NCBI GenBank assembly: GCA_030848545.1
Contig: JAVDCA010000018.1
Coordinates: 62,001-126,000 of the forward strand
Length of the DNA: 64,000 bases
From: Astrobacterium formosum
GTDB taxonomy: Bacteria; Pseudomonadota; Alphaproteobacteria; Rhizobiales; Xanthobacteraceae
Reading direction: 5' to 3'
Part shown: piece after piece, positions 1 to 9,111 of the stretch
Layout: the number at the start of each line of letters is the position of its first letter
Numbering within the stretch: position 1 is the stretch's first letter
Translations under genes and position numbers: made by a program
The notes under the pieces: model-generated
Databases searched by the model: none
What the model was told of the DNA's origin: nothing
What the model saw: the letters and a program-made list of their open reading frames with translations, nothing else

Positions 1-668
1 ATGATCTCCTCGAAGTTGAACAGCCAGAACGGCAGCTTGAGATTGCGCGGCGTCATCGGCTGGGCGCGCTCGCCGAAGCAGGGCGAATATTCGTTGTGCG
101 GGTCGATGAGGAAGATGCGCAGGTTCGGCCGGCGCTCGAGGATCTGCTGCAGGATGATGGCGACGCCGCTCGACTTGCCGACCCCGGTGGTGCCCAGGAT
201 GGCGAAGTGCTTCGACAGCATTTCGTCGGTGCCCACATAGGCGCCGATGGAGGCGTCCTGCTGCAGGTGGCCGATGTGGATCGTGTCGGCGCCGGGCGCA
301 TTGTAGATGAGCTTGAGTTCGCGGTCGGTCATCAGGGCGGCGCCGGCGCCGATGGTCGGGTAGTCGGTGACGCCGCGCTGGAAGCGCAGATCGCCGCCCA
401 GGGCGGTGATCTCGCCGACGAGATCGATGCGGGCGACGGCGAAATAGGGGTGGCCTTCGCCGGGGCTGTGTTCGGAAATCTCGGTGATCAGCCCGACAGT
501 CACCGAGCGGTTGCCGAGAATGCCGAGGAACTTGCCGACCGTCGCATCGGCGCCGCCGAGCGCGTCGCGGCCGACGAACAGGCCGACGGTCGCCTGCGAG
601 CCGCCGAGCGCGATCACGCGTCCGAGCATGCCCGGCGCCGCACCGTCGGCAGCGGTTAGGCTGTCCAT
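1..668 (-). CDS. HerA-like ATP-binding protein (DUF87 family), N-terminal part
   Basis: The reading frame runs off the left edge, so only the first 222 codons are present. It starts at ATG 668, preceded by a GGGAGG ribosome site about seven bases upstream. The N-terminal portion looks like the beta-barrel (HAS-barrel) region of HerA/FtsK-type ATPases; a Walker A motif GTTGVGKS follows at about residue 165, then a FLIDPHNEYS stretch typical of the DUF87 family. HerA-type ATPases pump or translocate DNA, often with a NurA nuclease; no nuclease is visible here, so the specific role is unknown. It is transcribed away from the hybrid kinase gene to its right only in the sense of order; both lie on the minus strand. 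Confidence 0.8.
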   Translation of the reverse strand, partial: MDSLTAADGAAPGMLGRVIALGGSQATVGLFVGRDALGGADATVGKFLGILGNRSVTVGLITEISEHSPGEGHPYFAVARIDLVGEITALGGDLRFQRGVTDYPTIGAGAALMTDRELKLIYNAPGADTIHIGHLQQDASIGAYVGTDEMLSKHFAILGTTGVGKSSGVAIILQQILERRPNLRIFLIDPHNEYSPCFGERAQPMTPRNLKLPFWLFNFEEI

Positions 669-814
669 GTCCTGACCTCCCGGGGGGTGCGGCCACGCGG
701 ACGAACGCATCCCAGCGCGGTATTCTAGGGTCGCAATACTAGCAATTGTCTTAACGCCCTGTCGGCACGCATTGCGCGCAAGTTTTCGTTTTTATTCAAA
801 TGGTTGCTGATACG

Positions 815-3800
815 CTATTCGGCCGCAGCGACGTTGCGCAACCGCCATTGGCCGAGCAGCGCCCGCAATGCCGCCGGCTTGACCGGCTTGTGCAGGACCT
901 GAACGTCGTGGGCACGGGCGGCGTCGAGCACGCCGGTCGAGCGGTCGGCGGTGATCAGGATGGCGGGAAGTTCGAAATTGCCCAGTCGTTCGCGCAGCAG
1001 GGAAGTGACGTCGAGGCCATGCCCTTGATCGAGATGGTAGTCGACCAGCAGGCCGCTGACCGGACCTTTGACCATCGCCTGATCGATGGCGGCGAGCGCG
1101 GTTTCCACGTCCGTCGCGGTGATCACCTCGCACCCCCAGCCGCCCAGCAGCGTCTGCATGCCGTCGAGGATTTTCGGCTCGTTGTCGATGCACAGGACAG
1201 TGAGGCCGGTGAGTTGCCGGCGGTCGATCCGGCGCGGCTCCGGCCGCCGGACCTCTTTGGCGGAGGTGCGGGCGAGCGGCACCACGACGCCGAAGTGCGA
1301 GCCGCGTCCGGGCTCGGAACGGATGTCGATGCGGTGCCCGAGCATGCGGGCGATGCGCTCGACGATGGATAGGCCGAGCCCGAGGCCGCGCGCCACTTTG
1401 GCGCCCTGTTCGAGGCGATGGAACTCGGTGAAGATCACCTTCTGCTTGGACTTCGGGATGCCGATGCCGGTGTCGTAGACGTCGATGCGCACCGCCTCGC
1501 CGCGGCGGCGGCAGCCGACCACCACGCGGCCGCTCGGGGTGTATTTGACCGCGTTGGAGACGAGGTTCTGCAAGAGCCGCCGCAACAGCCGGCGATCGGA
1601 CTGCACCGTCAGCGACGAGTGCACGAATGTCAGCTCCAGGCCCTTTTCCTTCGCCAGGGGTGAGAATTCGAGTTCGAGCTGGCGCGTCAATTCGTCGATG
1701 CGGATCGCCACGATCTCCGACGTCATGGCGCCGGTGTCGAGACGGGAAATGTCGAGCAGGGCGCCGAGGATTTCTTCGACCGCTTCGAGCGATGCGTCCA
1801 CATTGTCGACGAGGCGCGCCTCTTCGCCGCTGCGTTTTCTTTCCACCAGGCTGGTGACGTAGAGGCGGGCGGCATTGAGAGGCTGCAGGATGTCGTGGCT
1901 TGCGGCGGCGAGGAAGCGCGTCTTCGAGATGTTGGCTTCCTCGGCGGCCGCTTTGGCGCGGCCGAGCTCGGTGTTGAGGCGTTCGAGTTCGCGGGTGCGC
2001 TCGCGCACGCGCCGCTCCAGCGTTTCGTTGGCCCGCTCGAGCGCCTCCGCGGCCTCGACGCTCGGCGTGATGTCGGTCAAGGTGGTCACGACGCCGCCGT
2101 CCGGCATGCGGCTCGCACGCACCTCGACGACCAGTCCGCGATCAGGGAAGCGCTCGAGGAGCGGCTCGCTGGTGTCGGTCCATCGCGCCAGCCGCTGGTG
2201 CAGGAGGTCGTCGGGCTCGCCGGGACCGAACGAACCGCCGGCCGCCTTATAGCGCAGAATGTCGTCGAGGCCGGTGCCGATGCGCACCAGGCCGGGCGGC
2301 AGGTCGAGCACTTCGCCGAACTGCCGGTTCCAGCACAACAGGTGCATCTCCTTGTCGAACACGGCGATGCCCTGGCGGACATGGTCGAGCGCCGTCTGCA
2401 GGATTTCGCGGTTGTAGTGGATCGCCGCCGAGGCGTCGTCGAGGAGTTTCAGGGCCGCCTTGGTCGACACCGTCTTCTGGCGCAACAGGAGCGACAGGAC
2501 GAGGCGCGAGGAGGCGGCGCCGATGGCCGAGGCGAGCAGGTGCTCGGCGTAGCGCAGCATTTCGAAGTCGGCATTGGCCTTGGGGTCGAGATCGAGGCGC
2601 CGCTGCGCCGCAAAGCTCTCGAAGGAGGTGCGGGTGCGTTCCTCGCCCAGATAACGGGCGACCGTGGTGGTCAAGTCCTCGACGGTCACCGACGAGCGCC
2701 ACAGACGGAAGCTCGGCGCGATCGGGGCGAGTTTCGCCGGCACGAACAGGTCCGCCTGCACTTGCTCGATGGAGGTGGGTTCGCGCGCCAGCGACGAACC
2801 CACATAGGCGATGATGTTGACGGCGAGGCTCCAGACCACACCGTGCACGAGCGGCGGCAGGTCGAGCCCGAACAGGGCCTGCGGCCGCAGCAGCGCGAGC
2901 CCGGCCGGTCCCTCGCTCAGGAAGCTGTGCGGGAACAGGCCCGCATCGGCGAAGCTCGGCAGGAGCAGCGTATAGGCCCAGACCAGGATGCCGAGGATCA
3001 TGCCGGCCAACGCCCCGCGGGCGGTGCCGCGCCGCCATACGAGGCCGCCGAAGAAGGCGGGGGCGAGCTGCGCCACGGCGGCGAACGACAGGAGGCCGAT
3101 GGAGGCGAGCTGGGCCTCGCCGGCCAGCCGGTAATACACATAGGCCAGGAGCAGGATGGCGAAGATGGCGACGCGGCGCACCTTGAGCAGCAGGGTGCCG
3201 ACATCGCCCCGTGAGGTGATCAGGTCGGCGCGCCGCTGCAGCACCAGCGGCACGAACAGATCGTTCGACACCATGATGGCGAGCGCGACCGACTCGACGA
3301 TCACCATGGCGGTCGCCGCGGAGAGGCCGCCGATGAAGGCGACGAGCGCCAATGTGCCGTTGCCCGACGACAGCGGCAGCGCCAGGACGAACATGTCGCT
3401 GTCGGCACTGCCGGCGGGGAAGCGGATCAGTCCGGCGACGGCGATCGGCACCACGAACAGGTTGATGAGGACGAGATAGAGCGGGAACAGCCAGGCGGCG
3501 CGGCGGATCTCCTGTTCGTTGTTGTTCTCCACCACGGTGACATGGAACTGGCGGGGCAGGAGGGTGATGGCGCACAACGACAAGAGCGTCATCACGGCGA
3601 ACGTGCCGAACTGCGTGTTGCCGGCCAGCACGGCCGCCGCTGCCGGCTTGTCCTGCGCTTGTGCGACCAGATCCCACGGCCCGTCGAACATCACGAAGGT
3701 GACGAACACGCCGACCGCCACGAACGCCACCAGCTTGACCATGGACTCGGTCGCGATGGCGAGAATGAGCCCGTGCTGATGCTCGGTGGCGTCGATGTGG

Positions 3801-4342
3801 CGGGTGCCGAACAGCACCGCGAATGTCGCCATCGACAGCGCGACCAGGAGCGCGAGGTCGCCGAGCACGGGCGCCGCCACCGGATTGGTGGTCAGCGGGC
3901 CCAGGATGGTGGCGAGCGAACTCGACACCGCCTTGAGCTGCAGGGCCACGTAGGGAACCGTGCCCACGATGGCGATCAGCGTCACCGTCGCGGCGACGCC
4001 CTGGTTCTTGCCGTAGCGCGCCGCGATGAAGTCGGCGATGGAGGTGATGTTTTGCGCCTTGGCGAGGCGCACGATGCGCACGAGGAGCGGCGTCGCCAGG
4101 CCGACCATCAGGGCCGGCCCGATATAGATGGTGAGAAAGTCGTAGCCGGTGCGGGCGGCGAGCCCCACCGAACCGAAGAACGTCCACGACGTGCAGTAGA
4201 TCGCCAGCGACAGCGGATAGATCAAAAGCCGGTTGCGGCGCTCGCGCCCGAGCAGGCGCAAGCGATCGCCGTAGCTCGCCACGATGAACAGCGAGCCGAT
4301 ATAACCGAGAGCGACTGCGACGACGACCCAGCCCTGCAGCAT
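815..4342 (-). CDS. Hybrid histidine kinase/response regulator fused to a sodium:solute symporter domain
   Basis: This 1175-residue protein has roughly a dozen hydrophobic segments over residues 1-500 that resemble PutP/SSS symporters, a PAS-like segment near 650-740, a coiled coil, a HisKA domain with phosphoacceptor motif SHDILQPLNAA, a HATPase_c domain with N box LLQNLVSNAVKYTP, G1 box DTGIGIP and G2 box GLGLGLSIVER, and a C-terminal receiver domain with LLVDYHLDQG (phospho-Asp) and HKPVKP (Lys). The layout is that of CbrA / NahK / ErcS'-like kinases, where the transporter part is thought to sense or carry a substrate. All kinase and receiver key residues appear intact. It is divergent from the FixL-like kinase at 4645, with 302 bases between the starts. 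The ligand cannot be told from sequence. Confidence 0.92.
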   Translation of the reverse strand: MLQGWVVVAVALGYIGSLFIVASYGDRLRLLGRERRNRLLIYPLSLAIYCTSWTFFGSVGLAARTGYDFLTIYIGPALMVGLATPLLVRIVRLAKAQNITSIADFIAARYGKNQGVAATVTLIAIVGTVPYVALQLKAVSSSLATILGPLTTNPVAAPVLGDLALLVALSMATFAVLFGTRHIDATEHQHGLILAIATESMVKLVAFVAVGVFVTFVMFDGPWDLVAQAQDKPAAAAVLAGNTQFGTFAVMTLLSLCAITLLPRQFHVTVVENNNEQEIRRAAWLFPLYLVLINLFVVPIAVAGLIRFPAGSADSDMFVLALPLSSGNGTLALVAFIGGLSAATAMVIVESVALAIMVSNDLFVPLVLQRRADLITSRGDVGTLLLKVRRVAIFAILLLAYVYYRLAGEAQLASIGLLSFAAVAQLAPAFFGGLVWRRGTARGALAGMILGILVWAYTLLLPSFADAGLFPHSFLSEGPAGLALLRPQALFGLDLPPLVHGVVWSLAVNIIAYVGSSLAREPTSIEQVQADLFVPAKLAPIAPSFRLWRSSVTVEDLTTTVARYLGEERTRTSFESFAAQRRLDLDPKANADFEMLRYAEHLLASAIGAASSRLVLSLLLRQKTVSTKAALKLLDDASAAIHYNREILQTALDHVRQGIAVFDKEMHLLCWNRQFGEVLDLPPGLVRIGTGLDDILRYKAAGGSFGPGEPDDLLHQRLARWTDTSEPLLERFPDRGLVVEVRASRMPDGGVVTTLTDITPSVEAAEALERANETLERRVRERTRELERLNTELGRAKAAAEEANISKTRFLAAASHDILQPLNAARLYVTSLVERKRSGEEARLVDNVDASLEAVEEILGALLDISRLDTGAMTSEIVAIRIDELTRQLELEFSPLAKEKGLELTFVHSSLTVQSDRRLLRRLLQNLVSNAVKYTPSGRVVVGCRRRGEAVRIDVYDTGIGIPKSKQKVIFTEFHRLEQGAKVARGLGLGLSIVERIARMLGHRIDIRSEPGRGSHFGVVVPLARTSAKEVRRPEPRRIDRRQLTGLTVLCIDNEPKILDGMQTLLGGWGCEVITATDVETALAAIDQAMVKGPVSGLLVDYHLDQGHGLDVTSLLRERLGNFELPAILITADRSTGVLDAARAHDVQVLHKPVKPAALRALLGQWRLRNVAAAE

Positions 4343-4644
4343 GTGGGTTTCCGCGTCATTCGTTTCGATGAATCGGCGGTTCGCTCGGCCGGCAAGTGAT
4401 CATGGACGTGGCCCGCTCCGCAGGGGGTGCGGAGCGGATTGTGGACGCGACGATGGTGACACTCAAGGGGAGCAATCAGCCGTTTATAGGGGTTCTTCCC
4501 ATCGGCAGCGCCGTCATGGGGATTTTTACCAGGAATGCACATCGTTTTGCGAAGAAGGTAACAGGATAATCCGAAAACCCAGCATATGTTACCATAAGCC
4601 ATTGATAGGCATTGATTTTCTCACACAACCGACGCATTTTGTAG
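4343..4644. other. Divergent intergenic region
   Basis: These 302 bases separate two divergent sensor genes and should hold both promoters. The right half is clearly more AT-rich than its surroundings. A CATTGAT motif occurs twice within 20 bases near 4600-4616, but it does not form an FNR box. No gene or clear operator is seen. Confidence 0.5.
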
Positions 4645-5874
4645 GTGATTCACGGTACCCCGGAGGACGTCATCGGCGCCCTTGCGTCATCCGTAACAGT
4701 CCCTGACTGGAGGCTCGCGAGTGTACTCGATGGGGCCACCGATTCGATTCTCGTCTGTTCCGACGACGGCCGTGTCATCTATTTCAACAAGTCCTGTGAA
4801 CGCCTGTTCGGATGCGCCGCCGACCACATAGTGGGCTGCCATGTCGATGCGTTGTTGCCGCAGCACGATGGCCCGCCGCTTCGCGGGGGCGACTGGACGT
4901 CCCGATTCCATCCGGCAGCGGACGCCGGCCCGGTGCGTTTGCGCGGCTTCGACGGGCATGAGTTCGCTGCCGAAGTGATGGTCTCGCCGGCCGCGACCGG
5001 CTCCTACTGTCTCCTCATCATCCGGGAGAAGATGGCCCAAACGGGGCACTCCGCGGATGGAGCCGGATCGAACGCCGCAGCCGACGCGCAGGCCGGGATC
5101 GTGCGCGCGGCCCGGATGGCCGCCATGGAAGAGCTCGGCGGCGCCTTGGCGCACAAGCTCAATCAGCCGCTGACCGCGGTGATTCTCTATCTGCAGGCGA
5201 TCGGGCGTGCCTATGGGCGCGAGACGGAAGGTAATAAATTACCCGAAAAAGTGATCGCCATCCTCGAAAAGGCGGTCCGCGAGGCGGAGCGGGCGAGCAG
5301 CTTCCTGCAACGGATAAGGCAGGCCCATGACCAGGACCATGACCAGGACCTGATGGGTTCGCGGCCGGTCGACCTCAATCATGTCCTTGAAGATGTCCTC
5401 GATCTGGGCGTGTTCGTCGACCGTCCGGGCGCCCGTATCGATCGCCTGTTGACGCCGCGGCTGCCGCCAGTGAGGGGCAACCCGGTCGAATTGCAGCAGG
5501 CATTGATCGCCTTGATGCACGCCGCCCTCGAAGCTGCGGCGCGGGCCGGCGCGCCCGGCATTCGCCTGGCCACCCAGCGCCTGGGCGAGCACGTGATGGT
5601 GGTTGCGGAGCTGCGGCCTGCCGCCATTCGCGGTGCCACTACTCACGATGGTGCCGTCCCGGGTGCCGTTCTCGGTAACCCTCTTGGCGAAATCGCCATC
5701 AATTGCGCTGAATCAACCGACGGTAGGCGCAATTGTGAAAAAGATTTGTCCATTGCCCGTGCAATCGCACATGACCATGGTGGGGAATTGATGGTCGATT
5801 GCGACGGGCGTGATCGCGGCACGAGATTCACGCTGCGACTGCCTCTGCTGGCAGAGGCGGCGTCGTCGCTTTGA
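4645..5874 (+). CDS. FixL-like PAS histidine kinase with degenerate ATP-binding domain
   Basis: The 409-residue protein starts at GTG 4645; the ribosome site is weak. A PAS domain spans about residues 25-130. The dimerisation/phosphoacceptor helix carries LAHKLNQPLTA, which matches the FixL/DctB-type H box with His present. The ATPase region is abnormal: the N-box Asn expected in LMRNAIEA is Ala (LMHAALEAA), the DTGPGI G1 box is replaced by ELRPAAI, and the glycine-rich G2 box is replaced by NCEKDLSIARA, while the trailing HGGEL segment is kept. The His of FixL heme-PAS domains is not at the corresponding place by eye. Its stop codon overlaps the start of the FixJ-like regulator. It may be a pseudokinase or a phosphotransfer partner rather than an autokinase. 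Confidence 0.82.
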   Translation: MIHGTPEDVIGALASSVTVPDWRLASVLDGATDSILVCSDDGRVIYFNKSCERLFGCAADHIVGCHVDALLPQHDGPPLRGGDWTSRFHPAADAGPVRLRGFDGHEFAAEVMVSPAATGSYCLLIIREKMAQTGHSADGAGSNAAADAQAGIVRAARMAAMEELGGALAHKLNQPLTAVILYLQAIGRAYGRETEGNKLPEKVIAILEKAVREAERASSFLQRIRQAHDQDHDQDLMGSRPVDLNHVLEDVLDLGVFVDRPGARIDRLLTPRLPPVRGNPVELQQALIALMHAALEAAARAGAPGIRLATQRLGEHVMVVAELRPAAIRGATTHDGAVPGAVLGNPLGEIAINCAESTDGRRNCEKDLSIARAIAHDHGGELMVDCDGRDRGTRFTLRLPLLAEAASSL

Positions 5875-6521
5875 TGGGAACAACGAAGATGGGTGAGCGC
5901 GTAAATTCCAGCGGCGAGATCCACATCGTGGACGACGACCCGGCGGTCCTCGATGCCCTCTCGATGGTGTTCACCCTGGAGGGCTTCCAGGTGACCGGGT
6001 TCGTCGACTGCCATTCTTTCCTGTCGGCGGCCCGCAGTCATCCCCCCGCCTGCATCATCCTCGACGTGAACATGCCCGATCGTTCCGGCCTCGACATCCT
6101 CAAGGAACTCAATGCCGAGAACTATCCGGCTCCGATCTTCATCATTTCGGGGCAAGGCGACATTCCCATGGCGGTCGACGCCATCAAGAGCGGCGCGCTC
6201 GATTTCTTCGAGAAGCCGTTCGATGCTGACGTGGTGGTGTCGCGGGTGCGCCAAGCGATCGACGCCAATGCCCGCCGGGCAGCTTCCGGCAGTGAAAACG
6301 GGCTGGCGAAGGAATTCCCGGGTCACACATCGTTGACGCCGCGCGAACGCGAGGTGCTGGCCCAGATCGCCGCCGGCGCCTCGAACAAGGAAGCGGGCCG
6401 CCACCTCGGCATCAGCCCGCGCACCATCGAGGTCCATCGGGCGAGAATCATGGAGAAGCTCGGCGCCCGCAATGCCGCCGATCTCGTCCGCATCGTCCTG
6501 TCGCCCGGCCACGGCCACTGA
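5874..6521 (+). CDS. FixJ/NarL-type two-component response regulator
   Basis: The protein has an N-terminal receiver domain with acidic pocket IVDDDP, phosphoacceptor LDVNMPDRSG and conserved Lys in FFEKPFD, followed by a LuxR-type helix-turn-helix containing LTPREREVLAQIAAG and SPRTIEVHRARIMEKL. This is the FixJ architecture, a DNA-binding transcription regulator activated by phosphorylation. ATG 5874 overlaps the kinase TGA by one base, which implies translational coupling; TTG 5871 and ATG 5889 are alternative starts. Both phosphorylation residues appear intact even though the neighbouring kinase looks defective. Targets are unknown. The dark-matter question is which kinase drives it; the divergent hybrid kinase is an obvious candidate. 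Confidence 0.92.
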   Translation: MGTTKMGERVNSSGEIHIVDDDPAVLDALSMVFTLEGFQVTGFVDCHSFLSAARSHPPACIILDVNMPDRSGLDILKELNAENYPAPIFIISGQGDIPMAVDAIKSGALDFFEKPFDADVVVSRVRQAIDANARRAASGSENGLAKEFPGHTSLTPREREVLAQIAAGASNKEAGRHLGISPRTIEVHRARIMEKLGARNAADLVRIVLSPGHGH

Positions 6522-6605
6522 TATCCGGGAAGACCCACCGCATGCCTGAGCCGCGCCGCCGGCGGCTGGCCGTGCTTCTCGTTCCATGCGAGAAGGTGGG
6601 TGCCC

Positions 6606-7715
6606 ATGTCACTCGCCGTGTCCTCCTCCCGCCAATGGCGCGATATTGCTGAAACGCTGGTGGTTGCCGCCGGTGGCGGCACCCTGTTCACCTGGATCGG
6701 CTTCCCGGCAGGCTGGCTCGCCGGCGCGATGTGCGCCAGCGCCGCCGCGGCGCTGGTCGGGCGCAAGATCTTCCTGCCCCAATGGGTGGCGCGGCCGTGT
6801 TTCGTGCTTCTGGGTACCTCGCTCGGAGCTGTCGCCACGCCGGAAACACTCGCCGGCATGGCGTCATGGCCACTCAGTATCGTCATCGTCTGCGTCGCCA
6901 TGGGCGTGGTGACGATCGCGACCATCACCTATCTGCGTCTGATGCACGGCTGGGACAAGCAGACGGCGATGTTCGCCGCCATTCCGGGCGGGCTCTCCCA
7001 GGTGATGGCCATTGCGGCCGAATGCGGCGCCGACCTGCGTGCCGTCGGCATAGTGCAGACCCTGCGCCTGCTCATTCTGGCGGTGGGCATCCCGGTCGGC
7101 CTGGCGGCGTTCGGCCTTGCCGGGCCATCGCGTCCGCCTGCCAACGTGGTCTCGCTCTTCGACGCCCCGGGCGAGTTCGTCGTCCTTCTGGCGCTGAGCG
7201 CCGGGCTCGCCATGGCGCTGCTCAAGGTCGGCTTTCCGGGCGGGCTGATCTTCGGGCCGCTGGTGATGTCGGCGGTGCTGCACGGCACCAGCCTCGTGCA
7301 CGTCACGCTGCCGCCCTGGCTGGTCAGTGTTTCGATGGTCGGGCTCGGGGCGGTGGCCGGCTCGCGATTCACGGGCACGTCGATCCGCACGCTCCTGCGG
7401 TTTCTCGGCGCCGGCCTGGGCGCCTTCGCGGTCGGCGTCAGCATCGCGGCATCATTCGCGGTCGTCGCGAGTTCACTGATGTCGCTGCGCATTTCCGACG
7501 TGGTCGTCGCCTATTCGCCGGGCGCCGTCGACGTGATGATGATCCTCGCGCTCGCGCTGCATCTCGACCCGGTCTTCGTCGGGGCCCATCACCTCGCGCG
7601 CCTGTTCACCGTGACCCTGGCGCTGCCGGTGGCGGTGCGCTGGCTCGGCGTGACGCCAAAGCCGGACGACGACGTACGTCCCTCGGTGACGAAGGACGAC
7701 GACCTCGACGATTGA
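6606..7715 (+). CDS. AbrB-family membrane protein (PF05145 type)
   Basis: This 369-residue protein is hydrophobic over almost its whole length with about ten membrane segments and an internal duplication: GFPAGWLAGAM near the N terminus is echoed by GFPGGLIFGPLVM in the second half, and AAIPGGLSQVM by YSPGAVDVMM. This repeat is the hallmark of the membrane AbrB family, sometimes labelled ammonia-monooxygenase-like in databases; it is unrelated to the DNA-binding AbrB fold. Function is not established; a transport role is plausible. ATG 6606 lies nine bases after AGAAGG, so it was preferred to the GTG at 6600. A short acidic tail ends the protein. Confidence 0.85.
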   Translation: MSLAVSSSRQWRDIAETLVVAAGGGTLFTWIGFPAGWLAGAMCASAAAALVGRKIFLPQWVARPCFVLLGTSLGAVATPETLAGMASWPLSIVIVCVAMGVVTIATITYLRLMHGWDKQTAMFAAIPGGLSQVMAIAAECGADLRAVGIVQTLRLLILAVGIPVGLAAFGLAGPSRPPANVVSLFDAPGEFVVLLALSAGLAMALLKVGFPGGLIFGPLVMSAVLHGTSLVHVTLPPWLVSVSMVGLGAVAGSRFTGTSIRTLLRFLGAGLGAFAVGVSIAASFAVVASSLMSLRISDVVVAYSPGAVDVMMILALALHLDPVFVGAHHLARLFTVTLALPVAVRWLGVTPKPDDDVRPSVTKDDDLDD

Positions 7716-7731
7716 AATCGGGTGATGGAGA

Positions 7732-8958
7732 TTATTCCGCCGCCGCGGCCCGGCTGTGCAGCGGCAGACCGAGCGTTTCCCACACATCGACCAGCGCTGC
7801 CGCAAGCGCGTCGATCAGCGCGTCCTCGTGATAGGGCGAGGGTGTGATGCGCAGCCGCTCCAGCCCGCGCGGCACGGTCGGATAGTTGATCGGCTGGATG
7901 TAGATGCCGTGCCGTTCCAGCAGGAGGTCGGTCGCCGCCTTGCACTTTTCCGGGTTGCCGACCAGCACCGGCACGATGTGGGTCTCGGACGGCATCACCG
8001 GCAGTCCGGCGGTGGTCAGCACCACCTTGGTGCGGGCGGCGCGATCCTGGTGACGCTCGCGCTCCAGGTTCGACGTCTTGAGGTGGCGGATGGCGGCCGC
8101 GGCCGCGGCGCAGATCGCCGGCGGCAGGGCGGTGGTGAAGATGAAGCCGGGCGCGTAGGAACGCACCGCGTCGATCAACTCGCGCGAGCCCGTGATGTAG
8201 CCGCCCAGGCAGCCGAACGCCTTGGCGAGCGTGCCCTCGACGACGTCGACCCGCGCCAGCGCGCCGTCGCGCTCGCAGATGCCGCCGCCGCGCGGCCCGT
8301 ACATGCCGACCGCATGCACCTCGTCGCAATAGGTCATGGCTCGGTAGCGCTCGGCGAGATCGCAGATCATGTGCACGGGCGCGATGTCGCCGTCCATGGA
8401 GTAGAGGCTCTCGAACACGATCAGCTTGGGTCGGTCGCCGGCCGCCACCAGGAGCTCTTCCAGATGCGCCATGTCGTTATGGCGGAAAATCTTCTTCTCG
8501 GTGCCGGCCTGGCGCACCCCCTCGATCATCGAGTTGTGGTTGAGGGCATCGGACAGGATCAGGCAATTGGGAATGAGGCGGGCGATGGTCGCGATGCCGG
8601 TCTGGTTGGACACATAGCCGGACGTGAATACCAGGGCGCCGTCCTTACGGTGCAGGTCGGCGAGTTCGCGCTCAAGCTCGACCAGGGGATGGTTGTTGCC
8701 CGCGATGTTGCGGGTGCCGCCGGCGCCGGTGCCCATGCGGCCCGCCGTTTCCACCATGGCGGCGACGACTTTCGGGTGCTGGCCCATGCCCAGATAGTCA
8801 TTGGAGCACCAGATCACGACGTCGCGGGCGCCTTGCGGGGAGTGCCAGATGGCATGGGGAAATCGACCAGCCAGCCGCTCCAGGTCGGCGAAAACACGAT
8901 AGCGCCGCTCCTCATGGAGCCGGTCCAGGGCTTGGGCGAAGTATGATCCGTAGAGCAT
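7732..8958 (-). CDS. hemA: 5-aminolevulinate synthase
   Basis: This 408-residue enzyme condenses glycine and succinyl-CoA to 5-aminolevulinate, the first step of C4-pathway heme (and, if present, bacteriochlorophyll) synthesis typical of alphaproteobacteria. It belongs to the alpha-oxoamine synthase group of fold-type I PLP enzymes. Visible motifs include [13 protein letters not shown] near the start, [25 protein letters not shown] (PLP contacts) and [13 protein letters not shown] with the PLP-binding Lys. Length and motifs are complete. A perfect FNR/FixK-type palindrome lies 91 bases upstream, so oxygen-responsive control is likely. It converges with the AbrB-family gene at 7715, only 16 bases away. 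Confidence 0.97.
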   Translation of the reverse strand: MLYGSYFAQALDRLHEERRYRVFADLERLAGRFPHAIWHSPQGARDVVIWCSNDYLGMGQHPKVVAAMVETAGRMGTGAGGTRNIAGNNHPLVELERELADLHRKDGALVFTSGYVSNQTGIATIARLIPNCLILSDALNHNSMIEGVRQAGTEKKIFRHNDMAHLEELLVAAGDRPKLIVFESLYSMDGDIAPVHMICDLAERYRAMTYCDEVHAVGMYGPRGGGICERDGALARVDVVEGTLAKAFGCLGGYITGSRELIDAVRSYAPGFIFTTALPPAICAAAAAAIRHLKTSNLERERHQDRAARTKVVLTTAGLPVMPSETHIVPVLVGNPEKCKAATDLLLERHGIYIQPINYPTVPRGLERLRITPSPYHEDALIDALAAALVDVWETLGLPLHSRAAAAE

Positions 8959-9048
8959 GGGTAACGTTTCTCCCGACGGCAGCCCTTAATTAGAAGAGTT
9001 CAACCCTGATTGTCGAGCAAAAAGGCCTCATTGGGCGGTCCTAGTGCC

Positions 9049-9062
9049 TTGATCTTCATCAA
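9049..9062 (-). promoter_or_regulatory. FNR/FixK-type anaerobic box upstream of hemA
   Basis: The sequence TTGATCTTCATCAA is a perfect match to the TTGAT-N4-ATCAA consensus. It lies between the end of the efflux gene and the start of hemA, so hemA is the only gene it can serve in this gap. hemA is a known FNR/FixK target in related bacteria; binding here is inferred. Confidence 0.85.
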
Positions 9063-9111
9063 GTACCTGGAATTTCACGACATCACGTTTCGCCATCACG
9101 CCTGCTTGCCG

